A stretch of 42,155 nt of DNA from Bacilli bacterium (GTDB lineage: Bacteria > Bacillota_I > Bacilli_A > RFN20 > CAG-826): the NCBI GenBank assembly GCA_024413875.1, contig JAKSVY010000005.1, positions 1 through 42,155 of the forward strand, written 5' to 3'. The notes under the pieces are model-generated. The model saw nothing but the letters and a program-made list of their open reading frames with translations, had not been told where the DNA came from and searched no databases. Within the stretch, counting starts at the first letter, position 1, and each line of letters starts with the position of its first letter. Made by a program: the position numbers and the translations under genes. Below, piece after piece: positions 35,167-42,155 of the stretch.

Positions 35167-35181
35167 AGAGTAATATCTAAC
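35164..35181 (+). repeat. Leader hairpin GTTAGA-N6-TCTAAC
   Basis: Perfect 6-bp arms and a 6-nt loop just before the CGGAG ribosome site. Because it shares bases with the preceding palindrome, the two structures exclude each other in RNA. Confidence 0.4.
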
Positions 35182-35193
35182 ATCGGAGCACAA

Positions 35194-35712
35194 ATGAGTA
35201 TTGAAGGAAAATGGATTCAAATCCAAGCTTATAAGCATAATGGTGAACTACACCGTCAATGGAGTTATGGCTATTGCATTAAAGAAACTCCAGATTATTT
35301 TGTTATTGTTAGTGTCCGCGCTTCTGTTATTGAAGCAGATGGTCGTAAGTGGCACACCAAAGAACCTGCCCTTTTCATCCTATCTAAAAACAAATGGATG
35401 AATGTTATTGCTATGATGAAAGAAGATGGAGTGTGCTTCTATGTTAACCTTGCATCTCCAACTCTTTTTGATGGCAAATATCTTAAGTACATTGATTACG
35501 ATCTAGATATCAAAATGTTCTCTGATGGATCAACAAAACTTCTTGATGTAAATGAATTTAAGAAGCATTCAGAAGAACAATGCTATGGTGAAGATGTTAA
35601 ACGCATTTTATCAAAGCAAGTTGATGAAATTTATAAGATGATGAAAGCAAGATCTTATCCTTTCCAAAGCGATGAGATTTACAATACATTTAATAACTTT
35701 AAGAAAAGATAA
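35194..35712 (+). CDS. DUF402 / Ntdp-type nucleoside phosphatase
   Basis: 172 aa, the length typical of Firmicute Ntdp (YgaC-like) proteins, which hydrolyse nucleoside tri- and diphosphates. Family blocks: PALFILSKNKWMNVIAMMKEDGVCFYVNLASP and the metal-binding IDYDLDIKM. Tail residues 140-172 are helical. It has a CGGAG ribosome site and a leader with two dyads. The next gene, tsaE, begins 18 nt after its stop, so it may head the t6A operon. The exact substrate is inferred from the family. Confidence 0.82.
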   Translation: MSIEGKWIQIQAYKHNGELHRQWSYGYCIKETPDYFVIVSVRASVIEADGRKWHTKEPALFILSKNKWMNVIAMMKEDGVCFYVNLASPTLFDGKYLKYIDYDLDIKMFSDGSTKLLDVNEFKKHSEEQCYGEDVKRILSKQVDEIYKMMKARSYPFQSDEIYNTFNNFKKR

Positions 35713-35730
35713 TTTCTAGGTGAATTTGAA

Positions 35731-36186
35731 ATGGATTACGTTATTACAACTAAGAATGATTTAGAAACAAAGGAATTAGCTAAACGTATTGCTCGTTTAT
35801 TAAAGGCTACTGACGTTGTTTTATTAACTGGTGATTTAGGAGCTGGAAAGACCACTTTTGTTGGTGGAGCTTTATCTGAATATGGATATAATGACCACGT
35901 TATCTCTCCAACATTTAATATCATGAAGTGTTATTTTGAAGTAACACCTCCAGTCTTCCATATTGATGCCTATCGTCTTGAAGGACAAAACATCGAAATT
36001 GGTTTAGAGGAATTTATTGAAGGAAATGGTATTACCTTTATTGAATGGCCGAAGTTTATTGAACCATTAATTCCTAATAAACATTTAGAAATTGAAATTA
36101 ATAGAGTGGACAATAACACTCGTGAAATTACTGTCAAAGATCCTAATGGATTTTATGAAGAACTTATTAAGAAACTAGGTGAATAA
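35731..36186 (+). CDS. tsaE: tRNA t6A synthesis ATPase TsaE
   Basis: 151 aa P-loop protein: Walker A GDLGAGKTTF (about residues 36-45), TFNIMKCY, HIDAYRLEG and IEWPKF, all typical of TsaE/YjeE. It works with TsaB and TsaD to transfer threonylcarbamoyl to A37 of ANN-decoding tRNAs, driving the cycle by ATP hydrolysis. First of four closely packed genes; the next start (tsaB ATG) is 1 nt after its stop. Confidence 0.95.
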   Translation: MDYVITTKNDLETKELAKRIARLLKATDVVLLTGDLGAGKTTFVGGALSEYGYNDHVISPTFNIMKCYFEVTPPVFHIDAYRLEGQNIEIGLEEFIEGNGITFIEWPKFIEPLIPNKHLEIEINRVDNNTREITVKDPNGFYEELIKKLGE

Positions 36187-36187
36187 T

Positions 36188-36778
36188 ATGTTTGAAATAC
36201 TTATTGATACATCAAATACTGAATTAAATGTTGGGCTTGCTAAAGACAAAATTTTAATTGATAAGATTTCTTATGAAGCTTGGCAAAGACAAAGTGAATT
36301 ATTAGTCGTTGAGGTTAATAATCTTCTTGAAAAGCATAACGTTGATAGAAAAGAAATCGATGGAGTTGTAGTTGGTATTGGCCCTGGTTCTTACACAGGT
36401 GTTCGTATTGGCTTAACTGTCGCGAAGACAATGGCGTACGCAACCAAATGTAATTTATATGCTTGTAGTTCACTTTATTTACTCAAAACAAATAAGCCAA
36501 CTATTTGTCTTATGAACGCTAGAAGCAATAGAAGTTATTTCGCTGTTTATGATAATGAAAATGTCATTGAACATGATCAAATCTTAACTAACGAAGAAGT
36601 GATGAATTACATTAATACTCATCCAGATTATGCTGTAAGTGGAGAAACCCTTCATTTAGGCCTTAAATCGGCTGAATATAGCATTATTGATAACCTTTTA
36701 GGAGCGTTAAGTGATTCTCATAAGGTTGATAATGTATTTAAGATTAATCCTGTATATCTTAAGGACCTTTATAAATGA
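36188..36778 (+). CDS. tsaB: tRNA t6A synthesis scaffold TsaB
   Basis: 196 aa ASKHA-fold protein that dimerises with TsaD. Starts LIDTSNTELNVGL and has the hallmark VVGIGPGSYTGVRIGLTVAK. The ATG at 36188 is preferred over the in-frame GTG at 36179 because a GGTGA ribosome site lies just before it and homologues begin with a hydrophobic strand leading to DTS. The C-terminal half is short and divergent, as is common. Ends in a 4-nt ATGA overlap with rimI. Confidence 0.92.
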   Translation: MFEILIDTSNTELNVGLAKDKILIDKISYEAWQRQSELLVVEVNNLLEKHNVDRKEIDGVVVGIGPGSYTGVRIGLTVAKTMAYATKCNLYACSSLYLLKTNKPTICLMNARSNRSYFAVYDNENVIEHDQILTNEEVMNYINTHPDYAVSGETLHLGLKSAEYSIIDNLLGALSDSHKVDNVFKINPVYLKDLYK

Positions 36779-37221
36779 TAATCCGTAGAGCCACCCTTAA
36801 TGATTTAGATTCTATTGAAGCAATCGAAAATGAATGCTTCATAGATCCATACAAAAGAGAAGATTTAATCTATGAATTAAGTGTTAATCCGTGTGCAATT
36901 ACTCTTGTCGCGATTGAAGATGATAAGATTGTTGGATTCATTGATTACATGATTACCTTCACATCAGCGACAATTTCGCAAATTGCCGTTACAAAAGATT
37001 ATCGTAAGCAAGGAATAGCGTTGAAGCTATTAGATGCAATGGAAGAAACCTTCTCAAAAGATCCCGATGAACAAGTTGAAACCATTACCTTGGAAGTCAG
37101 GGAGCACAATACTCCTGCTCAAAATCTATATAGAAAAAATGGTTATGAAGATGTCATTCTTAAAAAGGCTTATTACCGTGATGGTGAGAATGCCTTATAC
37201 ATGTTAAAGAGGTTGATATAA
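36775..37221 (+). CDS. rimI: Ribosomal-protein-S18-alanine N-acetyltransferase-like GNAT
   Basis: 148 aa GNAT acetyltransferase. Acetyl-CoA-binding motif A is IAVTKDYRKQGIALKLL (the Q/R-x2-G-x-G/A loop), and the C-terminal YRKNGYEDV is the usual GNAT motif B. Placement between tsaB and tsaD is the standard position of rimI in Firmicutes. Substrate, the N-terminus of S18, is inferred from family and context. ATGA overlap with tsaB; tsaD begins 1 nt after its stop. Confidence 0.88.
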   Translation: MIIRRATLNDLDSIEAIENECFIDPYKREDLIYELSVNPCAITLVAIEDDKIVGFIDYMITFTSATISQIAVTKDYRKQGIALKLLDAMEETFSKDPDEQVETITLEVREHNTPAQNLYRKNGYEDVILKKAYYRDGENALYMLKRLI

Positions 37222-37222
37222 T

Positions 37223-38236
37223 ATGGCGACTATATTAGCAATTGAATCAAGTTGTGATGAAACTTCTATCTCTATTATTCGTAATGGAGAACTTTTAAGC
37301 AACGTTGTCGCTACTCAAATCGAGATGCATGTTAAGTATGGCGGAGTTTTACCAGAACTTGCATCTAGATTACACTGTGAAAACGTATTATTTGTTTTAG
37401 ATGAAGCATTAACTAAAGCCAATGTAACATTAGAAGATATTGATGCTTTTGCCTTTACTAGAGGTCCTGGATTAATTGGAGCGTTACACGTTGGTATGCA
37501 AACCGCTAAAACACTTGCAATGCTTTTCCATAAACCATTAATTCCAGTTCATCATTTAGCAGGACATATATACGCAAATGAATATGCTCACCCACTTCAA
37601 TTCCCACTTCTTTCAGTGGTTGTTAGTGGCGGTAACACTGAATTTGTCTATATGACAAAACCAATGGAATTTGAAATCATTGGTGAAACTAAAGATGATG
37701 CGATTGGTGAATGTTTTGATAAGGTAGCAAGAACTGTTGGACTTCCTTATCCTGGTGGAATCCCAATTGATAGACTTTCAAAAGAAGGCCAACATACTTA
37801 TGAATTACCAACTCCATTAAATGATGGATCGCTTAACTTCTCATATTCAGGATTAAAAACCGCTGTTATTAACCTTGTAAATAATGAACAAGCAAGAGGT
37901 AACGAAATCCGCATTCCTGATTTATGTAAATCATTCCAAGACACTGCTATTGGAATGGTAATGGATAGAGTTAATAAAGCAGTAAAACAATATGAGGTTA
38001 AACAAATCGTTCTTGCTGGTGGAGTATCTGCCAATAGTTACTTAAGAGAAAAGATGCACGAAAGATTTGATAACACCGATATTGAACTTGTTGTACCGCC
38101 TTTATGGTGCACAACCGATAATGCTGCAATGATTGCAAGACTTGCCGAACATTTGTTTGAAATGGGCATTGTCGCACCATTATCAGTATCATGTGATCCT
38201 AACTGGAGAATTGATAAATACAAAATCTATAACTAA
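37223..38236 (+). CDS. tsaD: tRNA threonylcarbamoyladenosine transferase TsaD
   Basis: 337 aa, normal length for the Kae1/YgjD/Qri7 family. Starts ILAIESSCDETS; metal-binding HHLAGH, VVSGGNTEF, DDAIGECFDKVAR and the C-terminal VLAGGVSANSYLR and CTDNAAMIA blocks are all intact. It transfers the threonylcarbamoyl group to tRNA A37. Last of tsaE-tsaB-rimI-tsaD. tsaC, which makes the intermediate, is not in the window. Confidence 0.97.
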   Translation: MATILAIESSCDETSISIIRNGELLSNVVATQIEMHVKYGGVLPELASRLHCENVLFVLDEALTKANVTLEDIDAFAFTRGPGLIGALHVGMQTAKTLAMLFHKPLIPVHHLAGHIYANEYAHPLQFPLLSVVVSGGNTEFVYMTKPMEFEIIGETKDDAIGECFDKVARTVGLPYPGGIPIDRLSKEGQHTYELPTPLNDGSLNFSYSGLKTAVINLVNNEQARGNEIRIPDLCKSFQDTAIGMVMDRVNKAVKQYEVKQIVLAGGVSANSYLREKMHERFDNTDIELVVPPLWCTTDNAAMIARLAEHLFEMGIVAPLSVSCDPNWRIDKYKIYN

Positions 38237-38250
38237 TAATTTTATTAGTT
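38231..38250 (+). repeat. 20-bp dyad between tsaD and asnS
   Basis: Perfect 9-bp arms AACTAATAA / TTATTAGTT with a TT centre. It includes the tsaD stop codon and ends 2 bp before the asnS -10 box (TATAAT, 38253-38258). Candidate operator, or a weak terminator without a proper T-run. Confidence 0.45.
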
Positions 38251-38284
38251 GATATAATTACAAAGATAAAAAGAGGTAAAAATT

Positions 38285-39691
38285 ATGGAAGACTACAAAA
38301 GCGTAACAATTTCTGATATCTATTCTTTCATCAATTCTAACGATGAAGAAAGTAAGAAGATCCTTGCTTCATTAAAGAAAGTCTTTATTGAAGGTTGGGT
38401 TCGTACTAACCGTGACAATGGTTCAATTGGATTCATTGCTATCAATGATGGTACATGTTTTAAAAATGCTCAACTTGTCTACTTTGGTGATATGAAAGAT
38501 GAAAATGGCCACGAAATTAGCCACGCTAATACAGGTGCAGCCATTGGAGTTAAAGGTGAATTAGTATTAACACCAGAAATGAAGCAACCATTTGAAATTA
38601 GAGTTGAAGAATATGCTTTAATTGGTGATGTTGATCCTAACTATCCACTTCAAAAGAAGTATCACTCAGTTGAGTTCTTAAGAGATATTGCACACTTAAG
38701 AGGTAGAGCAAACTTATTTAACGCAGTCTTTAGAGTAAGAAACGCTATGTCAATGGCAATTCATACATTCTTCCAAAGTGAAGGATTTATGTACGTCCAT
38801 ACTCCAATTATTACAGGTAACGATGCTGAAGGCGCTGGTTCAACATTCTCAGTTGTAACTAAAGATAAAGATCCAAATTCATTCTATAGTAAACCAGTTA
38901 TTATGAATGTTTCAGGTCAATTACATGTTGAAACATTCGCAATGTGCTTTAGAGATGTTTATACATTTGGCCCTACATTTAGAGCAGAACACTCAAATAC
39001 AACAAGACACGCTAGTGAATTCTGGATGGTTGAACCAGAAATCGCATTCGCAGATTTAGAAGATGATATGAACCTTATTGAAGCTTCATTAAAGTTCTGT
39101 ATCAACTATGCATTAAATGAATGTAAGGATGAACTTGATTTCTTCAATCAATTTGTTGATAAGACATTAATCCAAAGATTAACAGCAGTTGCAAACTCTG
39201 AATTTAAGAGAATGACATATACAGAAGCTATCGAAAGACTTCAAGATGCTATCAAGAACGGACATAAGTTCGAAAACAACAATGTTTACTGGGGTATGGA
39301 TTTACAATCTGAACACGAAAGATATATCACAGAACAAGTTGTTAAAGGACCTGTATTCGTTATTGACTATCCAGAAGAACTTAAGGCTTTCTATATGAGA
39401 AGAAATGACGATGGTAAGACTGTCGCAGCATGCGACCTTCTTGTTCCATATGTTGGTGAACTCGTTGGTGGTTCACAACGTGAGGAAAGACTTGAAATCT
39501 TACAAGAAAAGATGGAAAAGGCTGGAAACGCAAAAGAATTAGATTGGTATCTTGATACTCGTCGTTATGGCGGTTGCCCACACGCTGGTTTCGGTATCGG
39601 ATTTGATAGATTACTTATGTATGTTACAGGTATTTCTAATATCCGTGATTGCCAACCATTCCCAAGAACTAGTGATCCAATTAAATATTAA
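38285..39691 (+). CDS. asnS: Asparaginyl-tRNA synthetase
   Basis: 468 aa class IIb synthetase charging tRNA-Asn. N-terminal OB-fold anticodon domain (FIEGWVRTNRDNGSIGFIAINDG), catalytic domain with motif 2 FRAEHSNTTRHASEFWMVEPE-type sequence and motif 3 GIGFDRLLMY, and the AsnRS ending SNIRDCQPFPRT. Its presence means Asn-tRNA need not come only from the amidotransferase route. It has its own -10 box and an AGAGG ribosome site; the leader is too short for a T-box. A small membrane protein gene follows 2 nt after the stop. Confidence 0.97.
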   Translation: MEDYKSVTISDIYSFINSNDEESKKILASLKKVFIEGWVRTNRDNGSIGFIAINDGTCFKNAQLVYFGDMKDENGHEISHANTGAAIGVKGELVLTPEMKQPFEIRVEEYALIGDVDPNYPLQKKYHSVEFLRDIAHLRGRANLFNAVFRVRNAMSMAIHTFFQSEGFMYVHTPIITGNDAEGAGSTFSVVTKDKDPNSFYSKPVIMNVSGQLHVETFAMCFRDVYTFGPTFRAEHSNTTRHASEFWMVEPEIAFADLEDDMNLIEASLKFCINYALNECKDELDFFNQFVDKTLIQRLTAVANSEFKRMTYTEAIERLQDAIKNGHKFENNNVYWGMDLQSEHERYITEQVVKGPVFVIDYPEELKAFYMRRNDDGKTVAACDLLVPYVGELVGGSQREERLEILQEKMEKAGNAKELDWYLDTRRYGGCPHAGFGIGFDRLLMYVTGISNIRDCQPFPRTSDPIKY

Positions 39692-39693
39692 TT

Positions 39694-39864
39694 ATGGAAG
39701 AATTCAATCAATCACCAGAATTATCTGAAGCAAGAGAACTTACTCCTGAAGAAAAAAAGCAAAGATCTACTAATAGATTCTTCGGTTTATTTCTTATTTT
39801 AGATATTGCTCTTGCTATTCTTCTAATTGTATCTATTATTTCTATTATTGTTGGAAATAAATAA
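39694..39864 (+). CDS. Small single-pass membrane protein (56 aa)
   Basis: Starts at ATG 39694, two bases after the asnS stop, and ends TAA 39862-39864. The N-terminal half is charged (MEEFNQSPELSEARELTPEE) and basic before the membrane (KKQRSTNRF); residues about 30-53 form one hydrophobic helix rich in Ile and Leu; it ends VGNK. Codon use matches its neighbours and it is followed by a terminator, which supports it as real. No family recognised. Confidence 0.65.
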   Translation: MEEFNQSPELSEARELTPEEKKQRSTNRFFGLFLILDIALAILLIVSIISIIVGNK

Positions 39865-39887
39865 CCATATAAAAAATAACGTTAAAA

Positions 39888-39920
39888 AAGAAGCATAAGT
39901 TATACTTATGCTTTTTTATT
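39888..39920 (+). terminator. Terminator after asnS and the small membrane protein gene
   Basis: Perfect 9-bp stem AAGCATAAG / CTTATGCTT with a 5-nt loop and a T-run; A-rich on the left, so it may also work leftward. Confidence 0.88.
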
Positions 39921-39963
39921 TTTCGCACATCCACTTTTTAACCAACATAGGAGTAGAGCCTAG

Positions 39964-39997
39964 AAAAATGGACTAAACGCCATTTTTTTGGTATAAT
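39964..39997 (+). promoter_or_regulatory. Promoter of the 40 kb repeat protein, embedded in a hairpin sequence
   Basis: TGGACT (39969-39974), 17 bp, TATAAT (39992-39997). The -35 overlaps an 8-bp inverted repeat AAAAATGG (39964-39971) / CCATTTTT (39980-39987) that looks like a terminator and is followed by more Ts. Confidence 0.55.
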
Positions 39998-40021
39998 TAA
40001 AGCGCTAGCAGAGGTATAAGT

Positions 40022-41575
40022 ATGAAGGAAAATAATTTGTACGAAAAACCAAAAAGAGCTCCATCTAACAAGAGAAATGGATGGAAATATTTCCTCTGCT
40101 TATTCGTGGGATTTACTATGGGGGTTGTCGGCTCAGTAGGCGGTGTAGTCTATGCGACAACACGTATTTCAACAGGTCAAATTATGTCAGCGTTTGGACA
40201 GGATCCGAACGCTGTTTTAAGCGAAAAATACCAAAATCAATCACTCTATACTTTTGTGTTATCTATGGTTCGTGGGGAAGCTGACTTTACTACTTTAGAT
40301 GGTATTAGACAAGTTACTCCATTAGTGGATTCGGTTGTTGATAAAGTAGGCGTTTATTTAGAAAAATATACAGGTGTTACGTTAACAACTGATGATATTG
40401 TTTCACTTCAATTAGAAGAGATTCCTACATTCTTAATCACAAAGGTTAAAAAAGAAGCTAAGATTGCAGTCTTATTAGATATCAATGAAGATAGTGATCC
40501 GCTTTTAAAAATGCTCGCATTCCATAGAAATGAAGATGGAAGCTATGATTATGATAGCCCAAGAGAATTATCTGAATTTACCGAACCTACAACAAGTGAA
40601 GGTGGTTCAGTAATTGGAGGTACTGAATCAATTATCTCTGAAATTATCTCTGAAGTAACGGTCGGAGAAGTAATGGATGTTAAAGAAGGTGATCTCCTAT
40701 ATGAATTTAAAGACACTAAGATTTCTGATTTAGAAGAAGAAGTTAAAAATACTCCTATTAATAAATTAATTAAATTTGATGAGAACACACCTAATATCTT
40801 AAGAGCATTAGGAAACTATACATTTAATACATTAGCAGAAGGAATTAAGAACTTAACTGTAATGGATATCTTTGGAATGGATGCATATAATGACCAAAAC
40901 CAAATCATCCAAGCTTTATTCTTCTCAAAGATTACTGATTTAAGCGACGCCGTTAAAACCCTTCCATTATCTACATTCGTTGGTGTAGGAGAAGACATTC
41001 CTTATGCACTCCAAAGAATCTTAAATAAAACAAAAGTAGATCCAGAAACAGGAGAAGCAAGACCATACACAATTTCTGAATTAGCAGAATGTTATAGATG
41101 TCTTACTGTCGGTGATTTAGTGGATTACAACGATCCAGATATTAAAAACAACAAATTACTTAGTTCTATTGACCAAAATACTTTGCTTGAAGATTTGCCA
41201 AATGCTTTCAATAACATTACATTAGGCAATGCTTTCCATGATGATATTTATGAAAATGGAAAAATAAGAACAATGTGGGAGTATTTATTACATAATCCAG
41301 ACACTGATGCGTCTATTGATAGTGACGCAACAGATGAAGAAAAATATAGTGGTCTTAAACTTAAACTAAATGAAGATTTCAATATTCTTTTAGACAATAT
41401 GAAAAAGAACACTATGACATCAACAATCAGAGAATTATATCAACATGGATTGATTGATTTAAAAGATCCAAGTGTTCTTGATAAACACGTTATTGGAGAT
41501 ACTAAAAAATTAGGTGATTACACTTATTCAGAGTTTATTAATAGAATCGCTAGCAGTGGATTATTAATTGATTAA
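40022..41575 (+). CDS. Membrane-anchored repeat protein, function unknown
   Basis: 517 aa. A basic cytoplasmic start (about 1-23), one helix (about 24-46), then about 470 residues outside the cell. From about 215 onward a loose unit of about 20 residues recurs with variable spacing, of the form (T/K)I-x-(D/E/T)L-x4-K-x-(L/T)(P/T)(L/V/I)-x2-(L/F/I): KISDLEEEVKNTPINKLI, TFNTLAEGIKNLTVMDIF, KITDLSDAVKTLPLSTFV, TISELAECYRCLTVGDLV and LLEDLPNAFNNITLGNAF. A Thr/Ser/Gly-rich linker lies near 190-205. No family recognised; perhaps a cell-surface or division-related scaffold. AGAGG ribosome site. Confidence 0.8.
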   Translation: MKENNLYEKPKRAPSNKRNGWKYFLCLFVGFTMGVVGSVGGVVYATTRISTGQIMSAFGQDPNAVLSEKYQNQSLYTFVLSMVRGEADFTTLDGIRQVTPLVDSVVDKVGVYLEKYTGVTLTTDDIVSLQLEEIPTFLITKVKKEAKIAVLLDINEDSDPLLKMLAFHRNEDGSYDYDSPRELSEFTEPTTSEGGSVIGGTESIISEIISEVTVGEVMDVKEGDLLYEFKDTKISDLEEEVKNTPINKLIKFDENTPNILRALGNYTFNTLAEGIKNLTVMDIFGMDAYNDQNQIIQALFFSKITDLSDAVKTLPLSTFVGVGEDIPYALQRILNKTKVDPETGEARPYTISELAECYRCLTVGDLVDYNDPDIKNNKLLSSIDQNTLLEDLPNAFNNITLGNAFHDDIYENGKIRTMWEYLLHNPDTDASIDSDATDEEKYSGLKLKLNEDFNILLDNMKKNTMTSTIRELYQHGLIDLKDPSVLDKHVIGDTKKLGDYTYSEFINRIASSGLLID

Positions 41576-41596
41576 TGTTTGCCCAAATTGTATTAT
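41568..41596 (+). promoter_or_regulatory. Promoter of the YD-repeat-like gene
   Basis: TTGATT (41568-41573, overlapping the upstream stop codon), 17 bp, TATTAT (41591-41596). Confidence 0.65.
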
Positions 41597-41611
41597 GTTA
41601 CCATAACATAA
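41593..41611. repeat. TTATGTTA-N3-TAACATAA operator-like dyad
   Basis: Perfect 8-bp arms with a 3-bp centre, covering part of the -10 box and the expected transcription start of the downstream gene. No T-run follows. The position is that of a repressor operator. Confidence 0.55.
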
Positions 41612-41626
41612 ATAGGGGGGATTTTT

Positions 41627-42155
41627 ATGTCAAATAAAGGTTTTTATAAAAATGAAACTTTCTTCACACGAAAATTCAAAAATTTAACCATTTGTCTGGA
41701 TTTAAACAAGAATAATGAAAATACTTTATTTGTACTTCCTCTATATACATCAAATACATCTAAATTATTATCACTTTCTTTAGTGTATAACAAATTAGAT
41801 TCATCCCCTTCGTTTTGTAATGACTTATCACATAATTACCATTCATACATCTCTAATGTAACCAGCCAATCTCTTTCGTTAAGATTTTTTGGCGGGAATA
41901 CATATGTTTTTAGAGCCTCTAATGGAAAATTTGTTAACGATGAGTTAGATGCGGAAATATCAAATGTTGGAATTATTTTTTACGAACTAAAAATGTCTGG
42001 TTATAAAAGCATTAAATATATTACTAATGGCCCAGTGTTTATTCTTTTCCAAATCGAGTCTTATGATGAAACTCTAACATTTGGATATGATAGTGATGGA
42101 AAAATAACCACTATTCAATCTGATGCATTTAACAGTGAATCCATCACTTTTACGT
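41627..42155 (+). CDS. Partial gene, YD-repeat/RHS-like protein (3' end beyond the window)
   Basis: Open from the ATG at 41627 (GGGGGG ribosome site 7 nt upstream) to the window edge, 176 residues. No signal peptide is seen. Residues near the end, ETLTFGYDSDGKITTI, look like a YD/RHS repeat strand (Y-D-x2-G-x-(L/I)-x-x-(V/I)), and the earlier part is beta-rich with many Asn, Ser and Phe. Large YD-repeat proteins include RHS-type polymorphic toxins and wall-associated adhesins. With one clear repeat only, this is tentative. Its promoter and operator dyad suggest tight control. Confidence 0.5.
   Translation, partial: MSNKGFYKNETFFTRKFKNLTICLDLNKNNENTLFVLPLYTSNTSKLLSLSLVYNKLDSSPSFCNDLSHNYHSYISNVTSQSLSLRFFGGNTYVFRASNGKFVNDELDAEISNVGIIFYELKMSGYKSIKYITNGPVFILFQIESYDETLTFGYDSDGKITTIQSDAFNSESITFT

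Noticed and set aside
38237..38284. T-box riboswitch before asnS
   Set aside because: Only 48 bases separate tsaD and asnS, too short for a T-box leader, and no T-box core sequence is visible.
1..42155. Mycoplasma genetic code (TGA as Trp)
   Set aside because: Trp codons are TGG in all conserved motifs, and TGA ends genes such as tsaB and two glycosyltransferases at the expected length.
1..42155. Prophage, CRISPR array, insertion sequence, rRNA or tRNA
   Set aside because: No integrase, transposase, terminal inverted repeats, regularly spaced repeats or tRNA/rRNA-like segments were recognised; the YD-like frame at the right edge is not enough to call a mobile element.

Overview
The window is AT-rich, densely coded and reads with the standard code: Trp is TGG throughout and TGA works as a stop, which rules out the Mycoplasma code. 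Glycyl-radical enzymes (PflB with its activase, and the anaerobic ribonucleotide reductase NrdD with NrdG) point to a fermentative anaerobe. Four lipobox lipoproteins, a thiamine ECF-type S component under a TPP riboswitch, a large OppA lipoprotein and a teichuronopeptide-type ATP-grasp enzyme point to a Firmicute related to the Mollicutes or Erysipelotrichia, perhaps an uncultured gut lineage. That placement is inference. No rRNA, tRNA, CRISPR, IS or integrase was seen.

Layout. 1-5.5 kb: fermentation genes pflA and pflB (minus), a short-chain dehydrogenase and a FucO-type lactaldehyde reductase. 5.8-9.9 kb: anaerobic dNTP synthesis, with nrdD (glutaredoxin domain fused at its C-terminus) behind a structured ~110-nt leader, a thioredoxin-reductase-like flavoprotein that lacks the NADPH signature, and convergent nrdG. 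9.97-13.65 kb: envelope genes, namely a polytopic Wzy/ligase-like protein, a lipoprotein, a TupA-like ATP-grasp enzyme and a small membrane protein. 13.8-26.9 kb: a secreted lipoprotein, then an M6-type metalloprotease lipoprotein divergent from a complete oppABCDF operon whose subunits A, C, D and F are all enlarged. 26.9-32 kb: a Wzx flippase and three glycosyltransferases. 32-35.7 kb: ung, TPP riboswitch plus thiT, a membrane protein, and a DUF402 phosphatase-like protein. 35.7-39.9 kb: the t6A operon (tsaE, tsaB, rimI, tsaD), asnS and a small membrane protein. 40.0-42.2 kb: a single-pass repeat protein and the start of a YD/RHS-like gene cut by the window edge.

How it fits together. The surface protease plus Opp makes a degrade-and-import unit. 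The two divergent genes share tandem dyads of the form GTTAA-N5-TTAAC, and a related dyad lies upstream of the 13.8 kb lipoprotein gene. The NrdD-redoxin fusion and its neighbouring flavoprotein look like a self-contained reductant chain that may not use NADPH. Polysaccharide genes are scattered as short units, each with its own promoter.

Promoters are SigA-like; seven of the eight -35/-10 pairs I list have exactly 17-bp spacing around TTGnnn and TAnnnT boxes. At least eight genes have a -10 box only 6-9 nt before the start codon, so they are probably read from leaderless mRNAs, while metabolic and transport genes carry ordinary Shine-Dalgarno sites. The most interesting items are the pyridine-nucleotide-independent-looking TrxB beside NrdD-Grx, the leaderless gene set, the expanded Opp transporter with its protease partner, the nrdD leader RNA, and ThiT with an extra N-terminal membrane domain.
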